In this document: positions 1 through 7,762 of the stretch, in pieces | Numbering within the stretch: the stretch's first letter is position 1 | Layout: each line of letters starts with the position of its first letter | Assembly (NCBI GenBank): GCA_002840155.1 | Contig: PGZH01000002.1 | Location: forward strand, 1-64,000 | DNA: 64,000 nucleotides | Source of the DNA: Gammaproteobacteria bacterium HGW-Gammaproteobacteria-13 | Lineage (GTDB): Bacteria; Pseudomonadota; Gammaproteobacteria; Pseudomonadales; Pseudomonadaceae | Reading direction: 5' to 3' | The notes under the pieces: model-generated | What the model was told of the DNA's origin: nothing | Databases searched by the model: none | Seen by the model: only the letters and a program-made list of their open reading frames with translations | Translations under genes and position numbers: made by a program

Positions 1-23
1 ATCCTACGGTGGTGAGCACAAAG

Positions 24-64
24 AAATGCCGCTTCCCTGGCAAGGGCGAAGCGGCATTTTTCTT
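24..64 (+). terminator. intrinsic terminator
   Basis: A perfect 12-bp stem (24-35 with 48-59, AAATGCCGCTTC and its complement) with a 12-nt loop runs into TTTTTCTT. It would end a gene lying left of the window. The A-rich left flank means it may also work for the convergent TM2 gene on the minus strand. Confidence 0.75.
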
Positions 65-111
65 ATGTGAACAGCCTTACGCCAAGAGGCGGGCTTTTTC
101 GTGCCTGAGAT

Positions 112-510
112 TCAGGCGCGTTCTGCGTTCTTGATCGACACCTGGGTGTTCAACGTCCAGAAGTCATACAGCACGCCGAGCAGGAACAAGCCGCCGGTGC
201 ACAGGTAGATGATTCCGGTAATCCACTTGCCCTGGTACATGCGGTGCACACCGAAGATGCCGAGGAAGGTCAGCAGAATCCAGGCGACGTTGTAATCAGT
301 ATCACCAGCGGTAAAGCGCAGATCGGCTTCACGGTCCATCGCCGGGATCAGAAACAGGTCGACGATCCAGCCGATAAACAGCAGGCCGAAGGTAAAGAAC
401 CAGATGGTCCCGGTTACCGGCTTGCCGTAGTAAAAACGGTGCGCGCCGAGAAAACCGAAAATCCACAGCAGATAACCGATAAGTTTGCTGTGCGTGTCCT
501 GTCGCTGCAT
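112..510 (-). CDS. TM2 domain membrane protein
   Basis: A 132-residue integral membrane protein with two copies of the TM2 pattern. Each copy has a helix, a short loop with a G(A/V)HR(F/M)Y sequence, and a second helix: about residues 8-50 (GAHRFYYGK) and 75-115 (GVHRMYQGK). TM2 proteins are widespread and their bacterial role is poorly defined, so no specific function is assigned. The ATG at 510 is preceded by AGGAGGC about 6 nt upstream, which fixes the start. It is transcribed divergently from the radical SAM gene and ends close to the terminator at the left edge. Confidence 0.85.
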   Translation of the reverse strand: MQRQDTHSKLIGYLLWIFGFLGAHRFYYGKPVTGTIWFFTFGLLFIGWIVDLFLIPAMDREADLRFTAGDTDYNVAWILLTFLGIFGVHRMYQGKWITGIIYLCTGGLFLLGVLYDFWTLNTQVSIKNAERA

Positions 511-668
511 GTGTATGCCTCCTAAATGGCTTGATAGCGCTTTGACGCCACACTCTACGCAAGGTTCGCCGCCCGTGGAAATCTGCGACGCGATCAGCCA
601 TATGAGCGCTTGATGCCTGCCGGTGATTGCTAAATACTGTATGCATAACCAGTTTAGCGGGCAACACC

Positions 669-1880
669 ATGCAACTGATCGAAAAACTCACCGTCCTCGC
701 CGACGCCGCCAAGTACGACGCCTCCTGCGCCAGCAGCGGCGCGCCAAGCCGTAGCTCCAAGGGAAAGAGCGGAATCGGCTCGACCAATGGCATGGGCATC
801 TGCCACAGCTTTACCCCGGACGGGCGCTGCGTGGCGCTACTGAAGATCCTACTGACCAACTTCTGCCTGTATGACTGCCAGTACTGCGTCAACCGCCGCT
901 CCAGCGACGTGCCGCGCGCGCGCTTTACTCCGGAAGAGGTGGTGACCCTGACCCTCGACTTCTACAAGCGCAACTGCATCAGCGGGTTGTTTCTCAGCTC
1001 TGGAATCATCCGCTCGGCCGACTACACCATGGAGCAGCTGATCCGCGTGGCCAAATTGCTGCGCGAAGAGCATGAGTTTCGCGGCTATATCCACCTCAAG
1101 ACTATCCCTGACGCCGACCCGCTGCTGATTGCCGAAGCCGGGCGCTACGCCGACCGCCTCAGCGTGAATATCGAACTGCCCACCGAGAGCAGCCTGATCC
1201 GCCTGGCCCCGGAGAAAAAGGTGCTCACCATCAAGCAGGCCATGCACTCGATCCATCAGGGCGAGAGCGAAGCCCGCGCAGAAAAACGCGCGCCACGCTT
1301 CGCCCCGGCCGGCCAGAGCACGCAGATGATCATCGGTGCCGACGCCACCGATGACAGCACCATCCTGCACACCGCCGCTTCGCTGTACGGCGACTACCGC
1401 CTGCGCCGGGTGTATTACTCGGCGTTCAGTCCAATCCCGCAAAGCCCGAATACCGTGCCCTTCGAAGCGCCGCCGTTGTTGCGTGAACACCGCCTGTATC
1501 AGGCTGACTTTCTGCTGCGCGGTTACGGCTTCGCGGTAGGTGAACTGCTCAGCGGCCCGGGCAACCTGGCGCTGGATATCGACCCGAAACTGGCCTGGGC
1601 ACTGAACAACCGCGAGCACTTCCCGGTCGACTTGAATCGCGCCGAACCTTCGATGATCGCCCGCGTTCCCGGCATCGGCGTGCTCAGCGCGAAACGCCTG
1701 GTGGCCCTGCGCAGGCAGAAACGCATCCGCTTCGAGGATCTGACGCGCCTGCGCTGCGCACTGGAAAAGGCCAAGCCCTTTATCGTCACTCAGGACTATC
1801 GCCCTCTGCAGGCCAGCCGCGAGTCGCTGCTGTTGCGTCAGCAACTGAGCGAAACTCCGGCACAGATGGCGCTCTGGTAA
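669..1880 (+). CDS. putative DNA modification/repair radical SAM protein
   Basis: A 403-residue radical SAM enzyme. The cluster-binding CxxxCxxC motif is seen as CLYDCQYC near residue 70. The C-terminus has a helix-hairpin-helix stretch (PGIGVLSAKR, about residues 335-350), which suggests nucleic-acid binding. This architecture matches the family usually named putative DNA modification/repair radical SAM protein, which is typically paired with a DUF4130 protein, as here: the next gene starts in a TAATG overlap, so the two are translationally coupled. The reaction is not known. The ATG at 669 was preferred to an upstream in-frame start at 627 because family proteins begin near the MQLIEKL sequence. 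Confidence 0.85.
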   Translation: MQLIEKLTVLADAAKYDASCASSGAPSRSSKGKSGIGSTNGMGICHSFTPDGRCVALLKILLTNFCLYDCQYCVNRRSSDVPRARFTPEEVVTLTLDFYKRNCISGLFLSSGIIRSADYTMEQLIRVAKLLREEHEFRGYIHLKTIPDADPLLIAEAGRYADRLSVNIELPTESSLIRLAPEKKVLTIKQAMHSIHQGESEARAEKRAPRFAPAGQSTQMIIGADATDDSTILHTAASLYGDYRLRRVYYSAFSPIPQSPNTVPFEAPPLLREHRLYQADFLLRGYGFAVGELLSGPGNLALDIDPKLAWALNNREHFPVDLNRAEPSMIARVPGIGVLSAKRLVALRRQKRIRFEDLTRLRCALEKAKPFIVTQDYRPLQASRESLLLRQQLSETPAQMALW

Positions 1881-2758
1881 TGCGCCGCGCGCCATTCGAC
1901 GGCAGCTTTGCCGGCTGGCGTGAAGTCGCCAGAAGCCTGTTGCAGCAAGGCGTGCCACCGCACCAGGTCACCTGGCTGGGCGATGGTGACCGCGGTGGGC
2001 TATTTGACCAGACGCCGATAAGCCCCAGCCCCGCCGCAACAACCCCTGCGCCGCGCATCCCCAAGCAGCTGCTGGAATTGCTGCAGAGCGCTGCACGCTT
2101 TCGCATTGAGGATCGCTGGAGCCTGCTCTATCGGATTCTCTGGCGTGTCGCTCAAGGTGATCGCGCCGCCATGCTGCCGGGCGATATTGACGGCAGTCAG
2201 CTGCATAAACGACTGAAAGCGGTGCGCCGCGAAGCCCACCACCTGCATGCCTTTCTACGCTTTCATCCACGCCCAGAACACGCCAAAGGGCCGCAGCTGG
2301 TGGCCTGGCACGAACCGGCCCACGACATTCTGGCCAGCGCCAGCGGGCACTTTGCCGAACGCCTGGGACGCAGTACCTGGTTGATTGCCACGCCGGATGA
2401 CGGCGTGTATTGGGATGGCCAGCGCCTGCACTACCAACGGCCTTGCCCGAGTGAGTGGCAACGCCTGGCGCAAACGCCCGAGGATGAGGGGGAAGCGCTA
2501 TGGCTGGCCTATTACGGCAGCACCTTCAACCCAGCGCGGTTGAATCGCAGCGCCCTGGAAACCAGCCTGCCCGTGCGCTTCTGGAAAAATCTGCCGGAAG
2601 GCCCGCTGATTCCACGACTGATGAGCCAAGCCCGCGCCGGCGCGCAACGCGATGGCCAGGCTGAGGCCGTTGCGCGCCAGGGCGGCAAACGCATTCGCCA
2701 CACCCGCGCGCAACCGCCGAACGTCAGCGGAAACGCCGACCCGGATCTTCCTCGCTGA
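1880..2758 (+). CDS. DUF4130 putative DNA metabolism protein
   Basis: A 292-residue soluble protein partnered with the radical SAM gene by a one-base TAATG overlap. It fits the DUF4130 family called probable DNA metabolism protein; in other bacteria this domain is fused to a UdgX-type uracil-DNA glycosylase domain, which is absent here. Visible landmarks are the HHLHAFLRF segment near residue 120 and a WLAYYGSTFNPARL segment near residue 210. The C-terminal 50 residues are basic and low in complexity (RQGGKRIRHTRAQ), consistent with nucleic-acid contact. Its end overlaps the convergent pilU end by 35 bp, with no terminator between. Function beyond the DNA-repair association is unknown. Confidence 0.8.
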   Translation: MRRAPFDGSFAGWREVARSLLQQGVPPHQVTWLGDGDRGGLFDQTPISPSPAATTPAPRIPKQLLELLQSAARFRIEDRWSLLYRILWRVAQGDRAAMLPGDIDGSQLHKRLKAVRREAHHLHAFLRFHPRPEHAKGPQLVAWHEPAHDILASASGHFAERLGRSTWLIATPDDGVYWDGQRLHYQRPCPSEWQRLAQTPEDEGEALWLAYYGSTFNPARLNRSALETSLPVRFWKNLPEGPLIPRLMSQARAGAQRDGQAEAVARQGGKRIRHTRAQPPNVSGNADPDLPR

Positions 2759-3869
2759 CCTCCAGCGACAAGCCCTGGGCCATGCTGCTCAGATGGTCGC
2801 CATCGGTTTCCGAACCGAGCTTGATCATCAGGCGCAGGTCGTTGGCCGAGTCCGCATACAGCAGCGCGTCTTCGTAGGTGATTTCACCCTGGCTGTAGAG
2901 GTTGTACAGCGCCTGGTCGAAGGTTTGCATGCCCTGCTCGGTGGAGCGCTTCATCAGAGCCTTGAGCTCGTGCACCTCGCCCTTGCGGATCAGGTCGGCA
3001 GCCAGCGGGGTGTTGATCAACACCTCGATCACCGCGCGGCGGCCCTTGCCGTCCGGGGTCGGAATCAGTTGCTGGGCGACGATGGCCTTGAGATTGAGCG
3101 ACAGGTCCATCCACACCTGGTTCTGCCGGTCCGCCGGGAAGAAGTTGATGATGCGGTCCAGCGCCTGGTTGGCGTTGTTGGCGTGCAGGGTTGCCAAGCA
3201 CAGGTGGCCGGTTTCGGCGAAGGCCACGGCGTGGTCCATGGTCTCGCGGGTACGCACCTCACCAATCAGAATCACGTCTGGCGCCTGGCGCAGGGTGTTC
3301 TTCAGCGCCACTTCGAAGGATTCGGTGTCGATGCCGACTTCACGCTGGGTAACGATGCAGCTCTGGTGCTGGTGGATATATTCGATCGGGTCTTCGATGG
3401 AGATGATATGGCCACTGCTGTTCTTGTTGCGGTAGCCGATCATCGCCGCCAGGGAAGTCGACTTACCGGTACCGGTCGCACCGACAAACAGCACCAGACC
3501 ACGTTTGGTCAGGGCCAGCTTCTTGAGGATTTCCGGCAGTTTCAGCTCGTCCAGCGTCGGGATATTGGTCTCGATCCGACGCAGCACCATGCCGGCCAGG
3601 TTGCGCTGATAGAAGGCGCTGACGCGGAAACGGCCAACGCCACGGGCGCTGATGGCGAAGTTGCATTCGTGATTTTCAGTAAAGTCGCGGCGCTGCTGCT
3701 CGTTCATCACCGCATGCACGGTTTCCCGGGTCTGCTCCGGCGACATGGGCGTCTTGGTGATCGGCATGATCTTGCCGTTGACCTTCATCGACGGCGGCAC
3801 GCCAGCAGTAATAAACAGGTCGGAGCCGCCCTTTTCCACCATCAGGCGCAGCAGTTTTTCGAATTCCAT
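2724..3869 (-). CDS. pilU: type IV pilus retraction ATPase PilU
   Basis: A 381-residue hexameric secretion-type ATPase that works with PilT in pilus retraction at the inner membrane. Walker A is GATGTGKST near residue 130, followed by an Asp box, the aspartate-rich Walker B region (ILIGEVR) and a His box (HLCLATLHANN). The C-terminus SEEDPGRRFR, the start MEFEKLLRLMVEKGGSDLF and the length match Pseudomonas PilU closely. It lies 106 bp downstream of pilT on the same strand, the conserved pilTU arrangement. Confidence 0.97.
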   Translation of the reverse strand: MEFEKLLRLMVEKGGSDLFITAGVPPSMKVNGKIMPITKTPMSPEQTRETVHAVMNEQQRRDFTENHECNFAISARGVGRFRVSAFYQRNLAGMVLRRIETNIPTLDELKLPEILKKLALTKRGLVLFVGATGTGKSTSLAAMIGYRNKNSSGHIISIEDPIEYIHQHQSCIVTQREVGIDTESFEVALKNTLRQAPDVILIGEVRTRETMDHAVAFAETGHLCLATLHANNANQALDRIINFFPADRQNQVWMDLSLNLKAIVAQQLIPTPDGKGRRAVIEVLINTPLAADLIRKGEVHELKALMKRSTEQGMQTFDQALYNLYSQGEITYEDALLYADSANDLRLMIKLGSETDGDHLSSMAQGLSLEVSEEDPGRRFR

Positions 3870-3975
3870 CGTTGTTCGCCCATGTGCATCACGCGGTTAT
3901 GCAAGGCCAGCGGCAGGCGCGTGGATTGCCGCTGGGCTGAACCCGACAGGCGATTGCCGGCCGGGTACTGTCGAT

Positions 3976-5010
3976 TTAGAAATTTTCTGGCGTTTTGGCT
4001 TTCTCGCGCGCCGCTTCACGGCTGACGATGCCCTTGGTTACCAGAGTCTTCAGGCAGGAATCCAGCGTCTGCATGCCCAGCGAGCCACCGGTCTGGATCG
4101 CCGAGTACATCTGCGCCACCTTGTCCTCGCGGATCAGGTTACGGATGGCCGGGGTGCCGATCATGATTTCGTGGGCGGCCACACGACCGCCGCCGATCTT
4201 CTTCAGCAGAGTCTGCGAAATCACCGATTGCAGGGATTCGGAGAGCATGGAACGAACCATGGACTTCTCTTCGGCCGGGAATACGTCAACCACGCGGTCG
4301 ATCGTCTTGGCCGCCGAGGTGGTGTGCAGGGTGCCAAACACCAGGTGACCTGTTTCTGCAGCAGTCAGGGCCAGGCGGATGGTTTCCAGGTCGCGCATCT
4401 CGCCGACCAGGATGATGTCCGGGTCTTCCCGCAGGGCCGAACGCAGGGCTTCGGAGAAGCCGAGGGTGTCGCGGTGCACCTCACGCTGGTTGATCAGGCA
4501 CTTTTTCGATTCGTGCACGAATTCGATTGGGTCTTCGACCGTGAGGATGTGGTGGTACTTGTTGCTGTTTATATAGTCGAGCATCGCCGCCAAGGTGGTC
4601 GATTTGCCCGAACCGGTCGGCCCGGTCACCAGCACCAGACCACGCGGCACATCGGAAATCTTGCGGAAGATCTCGCCCATACCAAGGTCTTCCATGCTCA
4701 GCACTTTCGACGGAATGGTCCGGAATACCGCGCCAGAACCACGGTTCTGGTTGAAGGCGTTAACCCGGAAACGCGCCACGCCGGGCACTTCGAAGGAGAA
4801 GTCGGTCTCGAGGAATTCCTCGAAATCCTTGCGCTGCTTGTCGTTCATGATGTCGTAGATCAGTGCGTGCACCTGTTTATGGTCCAGCGCAGGCAAATTG
4901 ATCCGGCGAACATCACCGTCGACCCGAATCATCGGAGGCAGGCCAGCGGAGAGATGCAGGTCCGATGCACCTTGCTTGGCGCTGAAGGCCAGCAATTCAG
5001 TGATATCCAT
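3976..5010 (-). CDS. pilT: type IV pilus retraction ATPase PilT
   Basis: A 344-residue twitching-motility ATPase that depolymerises type IV pili. It has Walker A GPTGSGKST near residue 135, Walker B ILVGEMRD and the family-typical AIRNLIRE motif in the C-terminal domain. The frame is open for 41 more codons upstream, but ATG 5010 gives the exact family length and has AGGGAG upstream. It is divergent from yggS, leaving about 60 bp for both promoters. Confidence 0.97.
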   Translation of the reverse strand: MDITELLAFSAKQGASDLHLSAGLPPMIRVDGDVRRINLPALDHKQVHALIYDIMNDKQRKDFEEFLETDFSFEVPGVARFRVNAFNQNRGSGAVFRTIPSKVLSMEDLGMGEIFRKISDVPRGLVLVTGPTGSGKSTTLAAMLDYINSNKYHHILTVEDPIEFVHESKKCLINQREVHRDTLGFSEALRSALREDPDIILVGEMRDLETIRLALTAAETGHLVFGTLHTTSAAKTIDRVVDVFPAEEKSMVRSMLSESLQSVISQTLLKKIGGGRVAAHEIMIGTPAIRNLIREDKVAQMYSAIQTGGSLGMQTLDSCLKTLVTKGIVSREAAREKAKTPENF

Positions 5011-5073
5011 GGGACTCCCTAATGACAGACAAGCAGGTAGAATGCCGCGAAACCCAGGCGGCGGGCGCAAGTA

Positions 5074-5760
5074 ATGTCCACGATAGCAGAGAATATTGCA
5101 AAGGTCGGAGTGCGCATCCGTGAGGCGGCGCAAGCCTCGCAGCGAGATTGTGCGACGGTTGGCCTACTCGCGGTGAGCAAAACCAAACCGGCCGCGGCGA
5201 TTCGCCAGGCGTTTGCCGCCGGCACCCGCGATTTTGGTGAGAACTACCTGCAGGAAGCCCTGGAAAAACAGCTCGAGCTGAGCGATCTGCCGCTGACCTG
5301 GCACTTCATTGGCCCGATCCAATCGAACAAGACCAAGCCCATCGCCGAGCACTTTGCCTGGGTGCATTCGGTGGACCGCCTGAAAATCGCCCAGCGCCTG
5401 TCTGATCAACGCCCGGCGCATTTGCCCGCGCTGAATATCTGCCTGCAGGTAAATGTCAGTGGTGAGGCCAGCAAGTCTGGCTGCAACCCGGACGAGCTGC
5501 CGGCACTGGCACAAGCGGTTACACAACTGCCCAACCTGCGCCTGCGCGGATTGATGACAATCCCCGAGCCCACCGATGACCCCGGCGAGCAACGCGCCGC
5601 CTTCGCCCGCCTGCGTGAGCTGCAGCACGGCTTGAACCTGGACCTCGACACCTTGTCCATGGGCATGAGCCATGACCTGGAAGCAGCGATTGCCGAAGGC
5701 GCGACCTGGGTGCGCATCGGTACCGCCTTGTTCGGCGCGCGCGACTACAGCAATAACTGA
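5074..5760 (+). CDS. yggS: PLP homeostasis protein YggS
   Basis: A 228-residue fold-type III pyridoxal phosphate protein (YggS/PROSC family) that buffers cellular PLP and affects amino-acid metabolism. The PLP-binding Lys36 lies in AVSKTKP. The family signatures HFIGPIQSNK (about residue 80), SMGMSHDLEAAI (about 195) and the terminal RIGTALFGARDY are intact. It leads a tight plus-strand series yggS-proC-yggT-yggU, an arrangement conserved across gammaproteobacteria. Confidence 0.95.
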   Translation: MSTIAENIAKVGVRIREAAQASQRDCATVGLLAVSKTKPAAAIRQAFAAGTRDFGENYLQEALEKQLELSDLPLTWHFIGPIQSNKTKPIAEHFAWVHSVDRLKIAQRLSDQRPAHLPALNICLQVNVSGEASKSGCNPDELPALAQAVTQLPNLRLRGLMTIPEPTDDPGEQRAAFARLRELQHGLNLDLDTLSMGMSHDLEAAIAEGATWVRIGTALFGARDYSNN

Positions 5761-5796
5761 TTGAGTTTGCCTTCAGCCTTATTAAGGAAGCCCGTT

Positions 5797-6615
5797 ATGA
5801 CCACTCCCCGCATTGCCTTTATCGGTGCCGGCAATATGGCCGCCAGCCTGATCGGCGGCCTGCGCGCCCAGGGCATCGACGCCAACGCCATTCGCGCCAG
5901 TGATCGCGGCGCCGAACAGCGCAGCAAAATCAGCGCCGAGCACGGCATCGAAACCTTTGCCAGCAACGCCGAGGCGATTCAGGGTGCGGACGTGATCGTG
6001 CTGTCGATCAAGCCGCAGGTGATGAAAGAGGTGTGCCAAGACCTCGCCGCGCATATCGGCGAGCAGCAGCTGGTGGTGTCGATTGCCGCCGGCATCAGCT
6101 GCGCCAGCCTGGAAAGCTGGCTCGGCCCGCGCGCTATTGTGCGCTGCATGCCCAACACACCCGCGCTACTACGTCAGGGCGTTAGCGGCCTGTATGGCAA
6201 TGTTCAGGTTTCGCCGGCCCAGCGCCAGCAGGCCGAACAACTGCTCAGCGCCGTCGGCCTGGCCTTGTGGCTGGATCAGGAAGCGCAGATCGATGCCGTG
6301 ACCGCCGTGTCCGGCAGCGGCCCGGCGTATTTCTTCCTGCTGATCGAAGCCATGACCGCCGCCGGCGAGAAACTCGGCCTGCCGCGCGAAACCGCCGCTC
6401 AATTAACCCTGCACACAGCTCTTGGCGCCGCACGCATGGCCGTGGCCAGCGATGTCGATGCCAGTGAACTGCGCCGCCGGGTAACCTCACCGGCCGGCAC
6501 CACAGAAGCGGCGATCAAGACCTTCCAGGCCGACGGCTTCGAAGCCCTGGTCGAAAAAGCCCTGAACGCCGCCGCCCACCGCTCTGCCGAGCTGGCCGAA
6601 CAACTCGGTCAATAA
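5797..6615 (+). CDS. proC: pyrroline-5-carboxylate reductase
   Basis: A 272-residue enzyme that catalyses the last step of proline synthesis, reduction of 1-pyrroline-5-carboxylate with NAD(P)H. The N-terminal Rossmann motif is FIGAGNMA (residues 6-13), and the C-terminal dimerisation and active region has VSGSGPAYFF and the RRRVTSPAGTT signature. ATG 5797 follows AAGGAAG; twelve codons of open frame upstream are not needed. It lies 36 bp after yggS and 9 bp before yggT. Confidence 0.96.
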   Translation: MTTPRIAFIGAGNMAASLIGGLRAQGIDANAIRASDRGAEQRSKISAEHGIETFASNAEAIQGADVIVLSIKPQVMKEVCQDLAAHIGEQQLVVSIAAGISCASLESWLGPRAIVRCMPNTPALLRQGVSGLYGNVQVSPAQRQQAEQLLSAVGLALWLDQEAQIDAVTAVSGSGPAYFFLLIEAMTAAGEKLGLPRETAAQLTLHTALGAARMAVASDVDASELRRRVTSPAGTTEAAIKTFQADGFEALVEKALNAAAHRSAELAEQLGQ

Positions 6616-6624
6616 GGAACGAAA

Positions 6625-7215
6625 ATGATCGGACTCAACACCGCCGCCGTTTATATCCTGCAGACCATTGGCAGCCTGTACCTGCTGATCGTGCTGCTGC
6701 GCTTTATCCTGCAACTGGTGCGGGCAGACTTCTACAACCCGGTCAGCCAGTTCATCGTGCGCGCCACCCATCCGCTGCTGAAACCGCTGCGCAAGATCAT
6801 CCCGAGTCTGGCCGGGCTTGATCTGGCCTCGCTGGTGCTGGCCATCGTGGTACAGCTGGTGTTGATGGCGCTGACCCTGATGCTGCTCGGTTATGGCCTG
6901 GACAACCCGCTGCAGCTGCTGGTGTGGTCGATCATTGGCGTCACCGCGCTGTTCCTCAAGGTGTTCTTCTTCGCCCTGATCATCAGCGTGATCCTCTCCT
7001 GGGTCGCCCAAGGCAGTCATAACCCCACCGCCATGCTGATCAACCAGATCTGCGAACCGCTGCTGTCGCCGATCCGCCGCATCCTGCCGAGCATGGGCGG
7101 GCTGGATCTGTCGCCCATCGTCGCGTTCCTGCTGCTCAACCTGATCGACATGCTGGTGATCCGCAACCTGGCGATCATGACGGGCATGTACAAAGGCCTG
7201 AGCCTGGCGATCTGA
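6625..7215 (+). CDS. YggT family membrane protein
   Basis: A 196-residue protein made of two YGGT repeats, each a pair of hydrophobic helices around an R(A)THPLLKPLRKIIPS-like or QICEPLLSPIRRILPS-like loop (about residues 50-65 and 140-155). YggT proteins sit in the inner membrane and have been linked to osmotic stress or Sec translocation, but a defined activity is lacking. Its start lies 9 bp after the proC stop with AAGGAA upstream, so it is co-transcribed with proC. Confidence 0.9.
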   Translation: MIGLNTAAVYILQTIGSLYLLIVLLRFILQLVRADFYNPVSQFIVRATHPLLKPLRKIIPSLAGLDLASLVLAIVVQLVLMALTLMLLGYGLDNPLQLLVWSIIGVTALFLKVFFFALIISVILSWVAQGSHNPTAMLINQICEPLLSPIRRILPSMGGLDLSPIVAFLLLNLIDMLVIRNLAIMTGMYKGLSLAI

Positions 7216-7228
7216 CTCCGAGCGGCGG

Positions 7229-7525
7229 ATGAGCCACTTTCGCTGGGACGGCGCCGATCTGATTCTCGAGTGTCACCTGCAGCCCAGAGCGAGCAAAGAT
7301 GAATTCGCTGGGCTGCACGGTGATCGAGTGAAAATCCGCCTCACCGCGCCGCCCGTGGATGGCAAGGCCAACGCCCAGCTGCTGGCCTTTCTCGCCAGCG
7401 TGTTTGCCGTCAGCAAAAGCCAGGTCAGCCTGGAAAGCGGCCTGCAGAGCCGGCAAAAGCGCGTGCGCATCAAACAACCGCAGCGCCTTCCAGACGAACT
7501 GGCACTGACCGCTCGGTCACTCTGA
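7229..7525 (+). CDS. DUF167 (YggU) family protein
   Basis: A 98-residue soluble protein of the YggU/DUF167 family. The conserved core VKIRLTAPPVDGKANAQL lies around residues 30-50. The fold is known from structural genomics but the function is not. It follows yggT by 13 bp, the usual order in Pseudomonas, and is the last gene of the yggS-proC-yggT-yggU unit. Confidence 0.9.
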   Translation: MSHFRWDGADLILECHLQPRASKDEFAGLHGDRVKIRLTAPPVDGKANAQLLAFLASVFAVSKSQVSLESGLQSRQKRVRIKQPQRLPDELALTARSL

Positions 7526-7599
7526 CCGACCATAAGGCGGGCGCGCGACGACATGCAATTGACGCCATAGCTGCGACCCGCATAATGCCAAGCAGGTCA

Positions 7600-7618
7600 A
7601 TCCACGAACGTCGTGGAT
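7600..7618. promoter_or_regulatory. perfect inverted repeat in yggU-dynamin gap
   Basis: ATCCACGA-ACG-TCGTGGAT is an 8-bp perfect inverted repeat with a 3-bp centre in the 237-bp gap before the dynamin-like gene. It has no following T run, so an operator or an RNA hairpin in the leader is more likely than a terminator. The regulator is unknown. Confidence 0.35.
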
Positions 7619-7762
7619 CTGGCGTAATTCCACAGGCTTTAAAGCGTTATCTGCCGCGTCGGCTTGCTGCGCGGCACCGTTCAATGTGTGCCCGACTTAA
7701 CCTGGGTGCCGTATAGCCCCAGTCGCCCCACAATGGATGCGCCAACCGGAGGAAAGCCCAGG

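Noticed and set aside
2652..5022. Long plus-strand frames of 457 and 425 codons opposite pilU and pilT
   Set aside because: They mirror the well-recognised PilU and PilT proteins and give compositionally odd His/Gln/Arg-rich translations without domains.
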